From OPU3-GD-OMZ sp001901525 (GTDB taxonomy: Bacteria; Pseudomonadota; Gammaproteobacteria; Methylococcales; Methylomonadaceae): a stretch of DNA of 64,000 bases. The notes beneath the pieces were generated by a model, which saw only the letters and a program-made list of their open reading frames with translations, ran no database searches and had not been told where the DNA came from. Location of the stretch: contig CAXCEI010000003.1 of assembly GCA_963981505.1 (NCBI GenBank), positions 1-64,000 of the forward strand, read 5' to 3'. Positions 18,528 through 26,030 of the stretch are shown one piece after another (within the stretch, counting starts at the first letter, position 1; each line of letters opens with the position of its first letter). The translations under genes were made by a program, and so were the position numbers.

Positions 18528-19988
18528 TTAACGGCCGAGTTTGAGAATTCTCTCTTCTTCTATAAAAAAGGCCAGTCGTTGATCTAAAATAGCGTGCTGA
18601 TAAAAATTAATACCGGTGAAATTTTTGGCGGTTTTAATATGTTCTATGGCTTTCTCGGTACGTCCGGTTAAATAATAATATTCAGCAAGATAACGGTAAG
18701 ACTCTATAGGTTGTTGGAGTTTGCCGTAGGCTTGGGCTAATAAGTGGTAGATTTTTGGGTTTTGTCTGTCGGAGTGAATGAGTGGCAGTATTTCTTGGCG
18801 TGCTTGTTGTGCTTGCCCCGTTTTAATGAGAGTGGAAAGGTACAGGGTCGATAAAGGCGTATAGTTAGGGAAGCGTTGGCGTGCTTTTTTGAGTATGGCC
18901 AACGCCTCAGGGTAGTGACGTGACTCGGTGGCAGTTTCAGCTAACGCAATGTGTAGGGTGGGTTTTTCGGGCAGCGTCTTCTGTAGTTTGCTAAAGATCT
19001 TTTGCGCTTCCTTGAAGTGTTGTTGTTTCAGCGCGACCCAGCCTAGGCCGTAGTTGGCAATGGCACGTTGCTCGGGTGTTCCTTGCTCGGTTAAGGTTAG
19101 AAAATAACGGCGGGTCGCGTCGAGGTTTTTTGAGCCTAAAACCCGCAATTTAGTACGGATAGTGCGGTAAGTAAAAGAATCGGGGTAGTGGCGATAGGGT
19201 TGTTTTTCAGCACGATTTCGGGTGTCGGAAATACGGGACGCAGTGACCGGATGGGTGCGTAGAAATTCTGGAACAGCTTGACCATAATAGCGGCTGTTTT
19301 GTTGGAGACGCTCAAAAAAAGTAGGCATTCCGTTGGGGTCAAAGTCTGCTTTAACCAGCGTTTGCATGCCGACACGGTCAGCTTCTTGTTCATTTGAGCG
19401 GGTAAAGTTAATACGTTGCTGCATTGAATTAGCTTGCACGGCTAAAAGGGCGGCTTGACCCAGTTCAGGCGATTGGGAACCAATCAGGATGGCGGCCAGA
19501 GTAGCGGCAGCGGTCGGGAGTGATAATTGGCTGGCCGCTTCAAAGGCGCGGTAAAGGTGGCGTTGCGTGACGTGAGCGATTTCATGTGAAATAACTGAGG
19601 CCAGTTCACTTTCAGACTCCGTTGCCAGTATGAGGCCGGAATTAATGCCAATATAGCCGCCGGGTCCGGCAAAAGCATTTAAGTTTTTATCAATGACCAC
19701 AAAAAAATGAAAAGGGCTTTGTTGTGGGTCGGCGTGGGCGGCGAGTTTATGCCCTATTGATTGAATATAAGATTGGACCTCAAGGTCCTGATTAATCGTC
19801 AATTGTCGGTGTATATTGCGGAAAAAGGCATTACCCAGTTCTTTTTCTTCGCGTGGGGAAATGAAAGTGCCGGTAGAGTCGCTAATATCGGGGAGTTCAA
19901 TATCGTCGCTTACTTCAGCAATAAGACGGTTAGAGACCAAACACAAAAAAATAGCAAAGCAGGCTGATAAGATGCTAAGTTTTTGCAT
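18528..19988 (-). CDS. bepA: BepA-like periplasmic M48 metalloprotease with TPR repeats
   Basis: A 486-residue exported protein with a signal peptide (about 1-24). The M48 zinc-protease domain shows the motif HEIAH (His135, Glu136, His139) and the third-ligand region NEQEADRVGMQ. From about residue 290 to 470 TPR-like repeats follow, as in E. coli BepA (YfgC). BepA maintains outer-membrane integrity by promoting LptD assembly or degrading stalled intermediates with the BAM complex. Length and domain order match. It lies between a rubredoxin gene upstream and the H-NS-family gene downstream on the same strand. Confidence 0.9.
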   Translation of the reverse strand: MQKLSILSACFAIFLCLVSNRLIAEVSDDIELPDISDSTGTFISPREEKELGNAFFRNIHRQLTINQDLEVQSYIQSIGHKLAAHADPQQSPFHFFVVIDKNLNAFAGPGGYIGINSGLILATESESELASVISHEIAHVTQRHLYRAFEAASQLSLPTAAATLAAILIGSQSPELGQAALLAVQANSMQQRINFTRSNEQEADRVGMQTLVKADFDPNGMPTFFERLQQNSRYYGQAVPEFLRTHPVTASRISDTRNRAEKQPYRHYPDSFTYRTIRTKLRVLGSKNLDATRRYFLTLTEQGTPEQRAIANYGLGWVALKQQHFKEAQKIFSKLQKTLPEKPTLHIALAETATESRHYPEALAILKKARQRFPNYTPLSTLYLSTLIKTGQAQQARQEILPLIHSDRQNPKIYHLLAQAYGKLQQPIESYRYLAEYYYLTGRTEKAIEHIKTAKNFTGINFYQHAILDQRLAFFIEEERILKLGR

Positions 19989-20062
19989 TCAGTGAGTGGG
20001 CTGTTTTTAGAGCAGTGCTATGGCAGTTACTTACATTGTGTTTGGACAAAACATAACGGCGA

Positions 20063-20233
20063 TTAAGGCATTAATTCAAACAGGCTTTTATCGACACCGC
20101 AGTCAGGACAGGTCCAGTCTTCGGGGATGTCTGCCCATAAAGTACCCGGGGCAATGTTGGTGTCAGGATCGCCGAGTGCTTCATCGTAGATATGGTCACA
20201 AACGGTACAAATATATTTTTGGTAATTTGCCAT
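20063..20233 (-). CDS. Rubredoxin
   Basis: A 56-residue protein on the minus strand that is easy to miss because of its size. Two iron-binding knuckles are present: CTVC (Cys9, Cys12) and CPDC (Cys42, Cys45). The family signature [11 protein letters not shown] lies between and PEDWTCP precedes the second knuckle. It carries one electron on a Fe(Cys)4 site in the cytoplasm, typically to peroxidases, reductases or hydroxylases. No rubredoxin reductase is adjacent, so its partner is unknown. It precedes bepA in the same direction and diverges from aceE. Confidence 0.96.
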   Translation of the reverse strand: MANYQKYICTVCDHIYDEALGDPDTNIAPGTLWADIPEDWTCPDCGVDKSLFELMP

Positions 20234-20365
20234 AGCCAGTTCCTCAGTTTAAATGTTGCGGTTAGTTCTGGGAAGTCTAAAGCAACTGACTGGGGAGCGC
20301 AAATAGGGGTGCGGTTCTGCTAAAGGGTCTGGCTGATAACTAATTACCTATGACAACCGTGTTGG

Positions 20366-20384
20366 TTATGCACTTGGTGCATAA
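20366..20384. promoter_or_regulatory. Perfect 8-3-8 palindrome, candidate operator upstream of aceE
   Basis: TTATGCAC and GTGCATAA flank a 3-base centre (TTG). The dyad directly abuts a TTGACT that could be the -35 element of the aceE promoter, so a bound dimeric regulator would block or touch RNA polymerase. Its sequence is not the E. coli PdhR site. It is about 110 bases upstream of the aceE start. Confidence 0.5.
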
Positions 20385-20415
20385 TTGACTTACTCGTAGG
20401 CTGAGGATGTAATAT
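20385..20415 (+). promoter_or_regulatory. Candidate aceEF promoter
   Basis: TTGACT (20385-20390) is followed after 19 bases by TAATAT (20410-20415), overlapping a TATAAT at 20413-20418. The spacing is longer than ideal, so the exact -10 is uncertain. The leader to the aceE ATG is about 75 bases. An AGGAAGGGCG ribosome-binding stretch lies just before the start codon. Confidence 0.4.
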
Positions 20416-20495
20416 AATGGCAGAGTTTTTGTTAAGTAAGATGCAGATTAACGACGTTAATCTAAGTTATTTAAGTCTTTTAGGAAGGGCGCTAG

Positions 20496-23174
20496 ATGAA
20501 TGATCAGATGAATAAGCAAAGTTTTAATGAGGGTGATGTTGATCCTATTGAAACCCAAGAGTGGATCGACTCACTGAAGGTCGTTTTAGAAAAAGAAGGC
20601 CATGAACGGGCGCACTTTTTGATTGAACAATTAGTTGAGGTGACGCGGCATTCCGGCTGGGACATCCCTTTTAGTGCCAATACGGCTTATGTGAATACGA
20701 TACCTGTTTCCCAACAGGCTAAATTTCCAGGTGATTCGGAGTTAGAGCGAAGAATTCGTTCTTATGTACGTTGGAATGCGATGGTCATGGTGCTTAGAGC
20801 GAATAAAAGTACTAATGTCGGGGGGCATATATCAAGTTTTGCTTCGGCAGCAACCCTTTATGATGTGGGTTACAACCATTTTTGGCGGGCGCCGTCAGAA
20901 GGTCATGGCGGTGACATGATCTTTGTGCAAGGTCATTCGGCGCCTGGGAGTTATTCAAGAGCCTTTATGTTAGGCCGATTAACGGAAGCGCAAATGGATA
21001 GTTTTCGTCAAGAAGTCGACGGGGATGGTTTATCGTCTTACCCGCACCCTTGGTTAATGCCTGATTTCTGGCAGTTTCCGACGGTTTCAATGGGCTTAGG
21101 ACCCATTATGGCTATTTATCAAGCGCGTTTTATGCGTTATATGGAAGACCGTGGTTTTGCTAAGACCCACAACCGTAAAGTGTGGGCTTTTTTAGGGGAC
21201 GGTGAAACGGACGAGCCAGAATCTCTGGGCGCTATTGGAATGGCGGGTCGTGAAAAATTAGATAATTTGATTTTTGTGATTAATTGTAATTTACAACGCC
21301 TCGACGGTCCTGTGCGTGGTAACGGTAAAATTATTCAGGAGTTAGAGAGTTCTTTTCGTGGTGCGGGTTGGAATGTTATCAAGTTGGTTTGGGGCGATCG
21401 TTGGGATGCGCTGCTGCAACGCGATACCGAAGGGTTATTAGCCAAACGTATGATGGATTGCGTTGATGGCGATTATCAGACTTTTAAGTCTAAAGATGGC
21501 GCTTATGTGCGTGAGCATTTCTTTAATACGCCTGAATTAGCCGCGATGGTTGCTGATTTTTCAGACCGTGATATTTGGGAATTAAACCGAGGCGGGCATG
21601 ACGTTTTTAAGGTTTATGCGGCCTATCATGCGGCTGTTAATCACAGTGGTCAACCGACGGTTATTTTGAGTAAAACCGTTAAAGGTTACGGGATGGGTGA
21701 CTCGGGTGAGGCGCAAAATATTTCTCACCAGCAAAAGAAGATGAGTCTTGATTCTTTGAAACACTTCAGGGATCGTTTTGAATTGCCGTTATCAGATGAG
21801 GACATTGAGCAATTACCTTATTTGAAATTTGCAGATAATTCAAAAGAATTGGACTATATGCGTGGGCATCGTGAGTCGTTGGGCGGGTATTTGCCCGCGC
21901 GTCGTGAAAAGGCTGAGTCCTTAACAATCCCACAACTCAGTGACTTTGACGCTGTTTTAAAAGGTACCGGTGAAAAGAGTGAGATTTCAACAACCATGGC
22001 GTTTGTTAGAATTCTTAATATTCTTATTAGGAATAAAACAATTGGTCGCCGGGTTGTTCCGATTGTCCCAGATGAATCGCGGACTTTTGGTATGGAAGGG
22101 ATGTTTCGTCAGTTGGGAATCTGGTCGCAAGTCGGACAGCTATACACGCCGCAAGATGCTGGGCAGTTGATGTTTTATAAGGAAGATAAATCAGGTCAGG
22201 TATTGCAAGAAGGTATTAATGAAGCCGGTGGTATGAGTGATTGGATTGCCGCGGGGAGTGCTTATTCGACCCATGGCGTACCGATGATTCCTTTTTACAT
22301 TTTTTATTCGATGTTTGGCTTTCAACGCGTGGGTGATTTAATTTGGGCGGCGGCCGACCAGCGTTGCCGTGGTTTCTTAGTCGGTGGAACAGCCGGACGA
22401 ACAACGCTTAATGGGGAAGGGTTGCAGCACGGTGATGGCCATAGTCATCTTATCTCTGCTACTGTTCCTAATTGTATTTCATATGATCCGACCTTTAGCT
22501 ATGAAATGGCCGTTATTATTCAAGACGGTCTGCGCCGGATGTATGAAGATCAGGAAGATGTCTTTTATTATATTACTGCCATGAATGAAAATCATCTGCA
22601 CCCAGCTATACCAGAGGGCGCAGAGGCGGATATCATCAAAGGAATGTATTTGTTTAAAGCGGGTGAAGAAACCCGGGGACCTCGGGTACAACTGTTAGGG
22701 TCAGGGGTTATTTTTCTTGAAATTGTAGCCGCTGCCGAGTTATTAAGAGATGACTGGGGCGTTGAGTCAGATCTTTGGAGTTGCCCAAGTTTTACCGAAT
22801 TAGCCCGTGAGGCATACAGTTGTGAGCGTTGGAACCGGTTGCACCCACAACAAGATAAACGTCGCTCGCATGTCGCGCAATGCTTGGAAGGCAGGGCGGG
22901 TCCGGTTGTTGCCTCAACGGATTATATGCGTTCTTTTGCCGAACAAATTACCCCGTATGTTTCCGCATCGTATACCGTTTTGGGCACGGATGGCTTTGGT
23001 CGTTCTGATACCCGTGAAAAATTGCGACATTTCTTTGAAGTCGATCGCTTTTTTATCACCATAACGGCATTAAAAAGCCTGATGGATCAAGGTGAAATAA
23101 ATGCAAATATAGTGACTGAGGCACTTGCCAAGTATGGTATTGGCGCTGATCTCGACGAACCCCGTTTACGTTAA
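20496..23174 (+). CDS. aceE: Pyruvate dehydrogenase E1 component (homodimeric)
   Basis: An 892-residue thiamine-diphosphate enzyme. It decarboxylates pyruvate and passes the acetyl group to the lipoyl arm of E2. It has the AceE-type single-chain architecture, with an N-terminal GGHISSFAS segment and a ThDP-binding GDGETDEPES motif (about residue 234) ending near NCNLQRLDGP. The length is normal for the gammaproteobacterial homodimeric type. It is followed 15 bases later by aceF; the E3 (lpd) gene is not in the window. A palindromic operator-like site lies upstream. Confidence 0.97.
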   Translation: MNDQMNKQSFNEGDVDPIETQEWIDSLKVVLEKEGHERAHFLIEQLVEVTRHSGWDIPFSANTAYVNTIPVSQQAKFPGDSELERRIRSYVRWNAMVMVLRANKSTNVGGHISSFASAATLYDVGYNHFWRAPSEGHGGDMIFVQGHSAPGSYSRAFMLGRLTEAQMDSFRQEVDGDGLSSYPHPWLMPDFWQFPTVSMGLGPIMAIYQARFMRYMEDRGFAKTHNRKVWAFLGDGETDEPESLGAIGMAGREKLDNLIFVINCNLQRLDGPVRGNGKIIQELESSFRGAGWNVIKLVWGDRWDALLQRDTEGLLAKRMMDCVDGDYQTFKSKDGAYVREHFFNTPELAAMVADFSDRDIWELNRGGHDVFKVYAAYHAAVNHSGQPTVILSKTVKGYGMGDSGEAQNISHQQKKMSLDSLKHFRDRFELPLSDEDIEQLPYLKFADNSKELDYMRGHRESLGGYLPARREKAESLTIPQLSDFDAVLKGTGEKSEISTTMAFVRILNILIRNKTIGRRVVPIVPDESRTFGMEGMFRQLGIWSQVGQLYTPQDAGQLMFYKEDKSGQVLQEGINEAGGMSDWIAAGSAYSTHGVPMIPFYIFYSMFGFQRVGDLIWAAADQRCRGFLVGGTAGRTTLNGEGLQHGDGHSHLISATVPNCISYDPTFSYEMAVIIQDGLRRMYEDQEDVFYYITAMNENHLHPAIPEGAEADIIKGMYLFKAGEETRGPRVQLLGSGVIFLEIVAAAELLRDDWGVESDLWSCPSFTELAREAYSCERWNRLHPQQDKRRSHVAQCLEGRAGPVVASTDYMRSFAEQITPYVSASYTVLGTDGFGRSDTREKLRHFFEVDRFFITITALKSLMDQGEINANIVTEALAKYGIGADLDEPRLR

Positions 23175-23189
23175 GGAGTTGTTGATAAC

Positions 23190-24833
23190 ATGACTGATTT
23201 AATTGAAGTAAAAGTTCCCGATCTGGGCGGTGCCAGCGATATCGAAGTGATTGAAGTTTTGGTGGGTCCTGGCGATGTCATTGAGCTTGAGCAAACGTTG
23301 GTGGTTATGGAAGGTGATAAAGCGACCATGGATCTTCCTGCCAGTGCCGCTGGCACGGTCGTCGAGGTTAAAGTGAGTGTCGGCGATAGCGTTTCTGAAG
23401 GGTCTTTGATTGTGACGTTAACTGCTGAAGTCGGGGCGGCGGTTGAAGAGGAAGCGGTTGCCGTTGTAGCAGAAGCAGTTGTCTCATCTGCGCCGGTAGA
23501 GGAAAAAGAAGCGCCCGTTCCGAGCCAGCCCGGTACTGTGCATGATTTGATTGAAGTCAAAGTGCCCGATCTGGGCGGTGCCAGCGATGTCGAAGTGATT
23601 GAGGTATTGATTAATGCGGGTGATGTGATTGAACTAGAACAAACCTTGGTGGTTATGGAAGGCGATAAAGCCACCATGGATCTTCCCGCCAGTGCCGCGG
23701 GCACGGTGGTCGATGTTAAAGTGGCCGTAGGCGATAGTGTTTCCGAAGGTTCTTTGATTGTGACGTTAATGACTGGTGAGGCGAGTGCACCGTCGAAATC
23801 GGCGCTAGAGGAAAGTAGCGCGCCGGCATCAGAGGCAGTTGCCAAGCCGGTGAAGGCACCACAGCCAACACCTGTGGCTGCTAAAACTGAAATAAGTACA
23901 GCCGTTAGTGGGGGAAGTATGGTTCATGCAACCCCATCGGTACGTCGTTTTGCCCGTGAGCTGGGTGTTGATTTATCGTTAATTTCGCAAGGCAGTGGGC
24001 GTAAAGGGCGTATTCTGAAAGATGACGTTTCGCGTCATGTTAAAAAGGTGATGACTGCAGTGCCGGTCACTAGTGTAAAGACCGTACCGGGCAATGGGGC
24101 TATTCCTGCGATTCCGGCAGTTGATTTCAGTCAATTTGGTGAAATTGAAGAGCAAAAATTAAGTAAGATAAAGCGTCTTACCGGTGTTAATTTATCGCGT
24201 GTTTGGCTCAATTTGCCGATGGTGACGCATCATGATGAAGCTGATATTACCGAGATGGAAATCTTTAGAAAGTCCCTGAAAGGGAGTGCCGAGAAAGAGG
24301 GCTTAAAAGTAACGGGTTTAGGTTTTATGCTGAAGGCTGTTGCGGCGGCTTTGAAACAATACCCGCAGTTTAACAGTTCATTGTCACCTGATGGTGAGCG
24401 TTTGATTTTAAAGAAATATTACAATATTGGTATTGCGGTTGATACGCCTAAAGGATTGGTCGTACCGGTTCTAAAAGATGTTGATAAAAAGAGTCTGTTT
24501 GAACTTTCTGCTGAAATGTTTGAGTTGGGTGTTAAAGCGAGAGAAGGGAAGTTACGTCCTGCTGAAATGCAAGGCGGCTGTATGACGATCTCTAATTTAG
24601 GGGGCATTGGCGGTACGGCATTTACCCCGATTGTTAATGCGCCAGAGGTGGCTATTTTAGGGGCGACCCGTTCGCAAATGAAACCGGTTTGGAATGGTTC
24701 TGAATTTGAGCCTAGACTTATGATGCCTTTAGATATGTCTTATGATCACCGGGTTATTGACGGTGCTGATGCGGCGCGGTTTATGCGGACTATTGTTGCC
24801 TTATTGACGGATGTTCGATTGTTGTTGGTATAG
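23190..24833 (+). CDS. aceF: Pyruvate dehydrogenase E2 (dihydrolipoamide acetyltransferase), two lipoyl domains
   Basis: A 547-residue E2 that transfers acetyl groups from lipoamide to CoA and forms the complex core. Two N-terminal lipoyl domains (about 1-78 and 117-194) each carry the GDKATMD site, with lipoyl lysines at 44 and 160. Ala/Pro/Glu-rich linkers follow, then an E3/E1-binding domain (about 246-285) and the catalytic domain. The active-site motif is SYDHRVIDGADAARF near the C-terminus. The lipoyl domains are nearly identical, also at DNA level, indicating an internal duplication. E. coli AceF has three such domains. Confidence 0.97.
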   Translation: MTDLIEVKVPDLGGASDIEVIEVLVGPGDVIELEQTLVVMEGDKATMDLPASAAGTVVEVKVSVGDSVSEGSLIVTLTAEVGAAVEEEAVAVVAEAVVSSAPVEEKEAPVPSQPGTVHDLIEVKVPDLGGASDVEVIEVLINAGDVIELEQTLVVMEGDKATMDLPASAAGTVVDVKVAVGDSVSEGSLIVTLMTGEASAPSKSALEESSAPASEAVAKPVKAPQPTPVAAKTEISTAVSGGSMVHATPSVRRFARELGVDLSLISQGSGRKGRILKDDVSRHVKKVMTAVPVTSVKTVPGNGAIPAIPAVDFSQFGEIEEQKLSKIKRLTGVNLSRVWLNLPMVTHHDEADITEMEIFRKSLKGSAEKEGLKVTGLGFMLKAVAAALKQYPQFNSSLSPDGERLILKKYYNIGIAVDTPKGLVVPVLKDVDKKSLFELSAEMFELGVKAREGKLRPAEMQGGCMTISNLGGIGGTAFTPIVNAPEVAILGATRSQMKPVWNGSEFEPRLMMPLDMSYDHRVIDGADAARFMRTIVALLTDVRLLLV

Positions 24834-24919
24834 TCTGTTGCGGTCACTATTTCTCAGCTATTTTTTGGTTCTCAGTTGTGAGCAAGTTGCTGTTAAAACA
24901 GTCGGAGCGGCGCTAGCGC

Positions 24920-25315
24920 ATGAAATTTGCCGTACAGATTAACGGTAGTCCCTATGCGGGTCCTGCCGGCGAAATGGCTTATCAGTTTGTAGTGGCAGCG
25001 CTTTCTGCAGGCCATACTGTTTTACAAATATTTTTCTATTTTGATGGTATTTATCATGGTTTAGCGGCACAAATGCCGCCCGGTGATGAGCGTCAATTTA
25101 CCCATCGTTGGCGTCAGTTAGCCCTGCAAAACAATATTGATTTAGTTATTTGTATTTCTGCCGCGCAGCGACGTGGGCTGTTGTCTTTAGAAGAGTCAAA
25201 GCGTCAAAACAGAGCCAATCAGGATTTGGCTCCCGGTTTTCGTATTTCTGGGCTGGGTCAGTTGGTTGAGGCGACTATTAACGCCGATCGATTTATTGTT
25301 TTTCCTGGGTCATGA
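24920..25315 (+). CDS. tusD: Sulfurtransferase TusD/DsrE
   Basis: A 131-residue DsrE-family protein. In the Tus relay it accepts persulfide sulfur from TusA and passes it on via TusE to MnmA for 2-thiouridine in tRNA. The active cysteine is Cys78 in LVICISAAQRRG, the same position as in E. coli TusD. The C-terminal GFRISGLGQLVEA segment also matches. Its stop overlaps the tusC ATG (ATGA). A 10-base palindrome (GCGCTAGCGC, 24910-24919) abuts its start codon. TusB is not encoded next to it. Confidence 0.92.
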   Translation: MKFAVQINGSPYAGPAGEMAYQFVVAALSAGHTVLQIFFYFDGIYHGLAAQMPPGDERQFTHRWRQLALQNNIDLVICISAAQRRGLLSLEESKRQNRANQDLAPGFRISGLGQLVEATINADRFIVFPGS

Positions 25316-25668
25316 AGAGATACTTGGTTGTTATGAGCCACCCCCCGCATGGTAGTATTCATGTTCAAGAACAGCTCGATGTTATTTTAACGATGGCCGC
25401 TTTTGACCGTTCGGTGAGCTTATTGTTTTTGGATGAGGGCGTTTTTCAGTTGTTACGCGGGCAAACAGCCCAGCAGTACCTGCATAAAGAAACCGTCGCT
25501 ATTTTTGATGCGTTGGCGCTTTATGATATCGATGATCTGTGGGTTGAAACGGAATCGTTAATGGAAAAAGGGCTTTCTCTAGGGCAGTTAACTTTACCGG
25601 TTAAGCCGATTGCCCGGTCAGGAATTAATGCTTTAATGTCAGGATTTAATGTCATTTTAGGGGCTTAG
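25312..25668 (+). CDS. tusC: Sulfur relay protein TusC/DsrF
   Basis: A 118-residue DsrF-like protein and structural partner of TusD. The family segments SHPPHGS near the start, LFLDEGVFQLLRGQ (about 40-54) and the ALYDIDDLWVE stretch match TusC, including its lack of a catalytic cysteine. It overlaps tusD by four bases. In most genomes tusB follows; here a cysteine-cluster protein does, so the canonical TusBCD hexamer needs a TusB from elsewhere or is altered. Confidence 0.9.
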   Translation: MKRYLVVMSHPPHGSIHVQEQLDVILTMAAFDRSVSLLFLDEGVFQLLRGQTAQQYLHKETVAIFDALALYDIDDLWVETESLMEKGLSLGQLTLPVKPIARSGINALMSGFNVILGA

Positions 25669-25669
25669 T

Positions 25670-25921
25670 GTGGAGTGTCGGGTGGGTTGTGGTGCGTGTT
25701 GTATTGCCCCGTCTATTAGCTCACCTATTCTAGGGATGCCAGACGGTAAACCGGCCGGGATTCGGTGTTTTCAATTGACAGAGAATAATCAGTGTAAGCT
25801 ATTTGGTACGCCTGAGCGCCCTGCGGTCTGTAGTGATTTTAATGCGGTTGTTGATGTCTGTGGTCATGATGACCAGCAGGCATTGGCGTTGATAGCAACG
25901 TTAGAGACGCTAACGGGGTAA
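25670..25921 (+). CDS. YkgJ-family cysteine cluster protein
   Basis: An 83-residue protein starting at GTG one base after the tusC stop. Its N-terminus holds a dense cysteine set (Cys3, Cys7, Cys10, Cys11) and further cysteines follow at CFQL, CKLF, VCSDF and VCGH. The pattern CxxxCxxCC plus RPxxCxxF is that of the YkgJ/UPF0153 family, thought to bind an Fe-S or zinc cluster. Biochemical role is unknown. Its place in the tus operon suggests, as inference only, a link to sulfur or iron-sulfur handling. Confidence 0.85.
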   Translation: MECRVGCGACCIAPSISSPILGMPDGKPAGIRCFQLTENNQCKLFGTPERPAVCSDFNAVVDVCGHDDQQALALIATLETLTG

Positions 25922-25964
25922 TTGCTCGCGGCTATCTGTCTTTGCTAGTTAAAATACCGGTTAT

Positions 25965-26000
25965 AAAAAAAGGGTGGCTGAAATCAGCCACCCTTTTTTT
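25965..26000. terminator. Strong bidirectional intrinsic terminator
   Basis: A perfect 17-base-pair stem: A-run plus GGGTGGCTGA on the left (25965-25981), a 2-base gap, and TCAGCCACCC plus a T run on the right (25984-26000). T runs follow the hairpin on both strands. It separates the rightward aceEF-tus genes from the leftward EF-G gene. Confidence 0.95.
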
Positions 26001-26030
26001 GGGTGTTAGGTTTAACTAAAAATAGCTAAC

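Noticed and set aside
20020..20235. Plus-strand frame of 71 residues
   Set aside because: The opposite strand encodes a clear rubredoxin over the same bases.
23171..23845. Long minus-strand frame (224 residues) opposite aceF
   Set aside because: It mirrors the duplicated lipoyl domains, giving a repetitive Ser/Thr/Pro-rich product with no family features, while aceF on the plus strand is certain.
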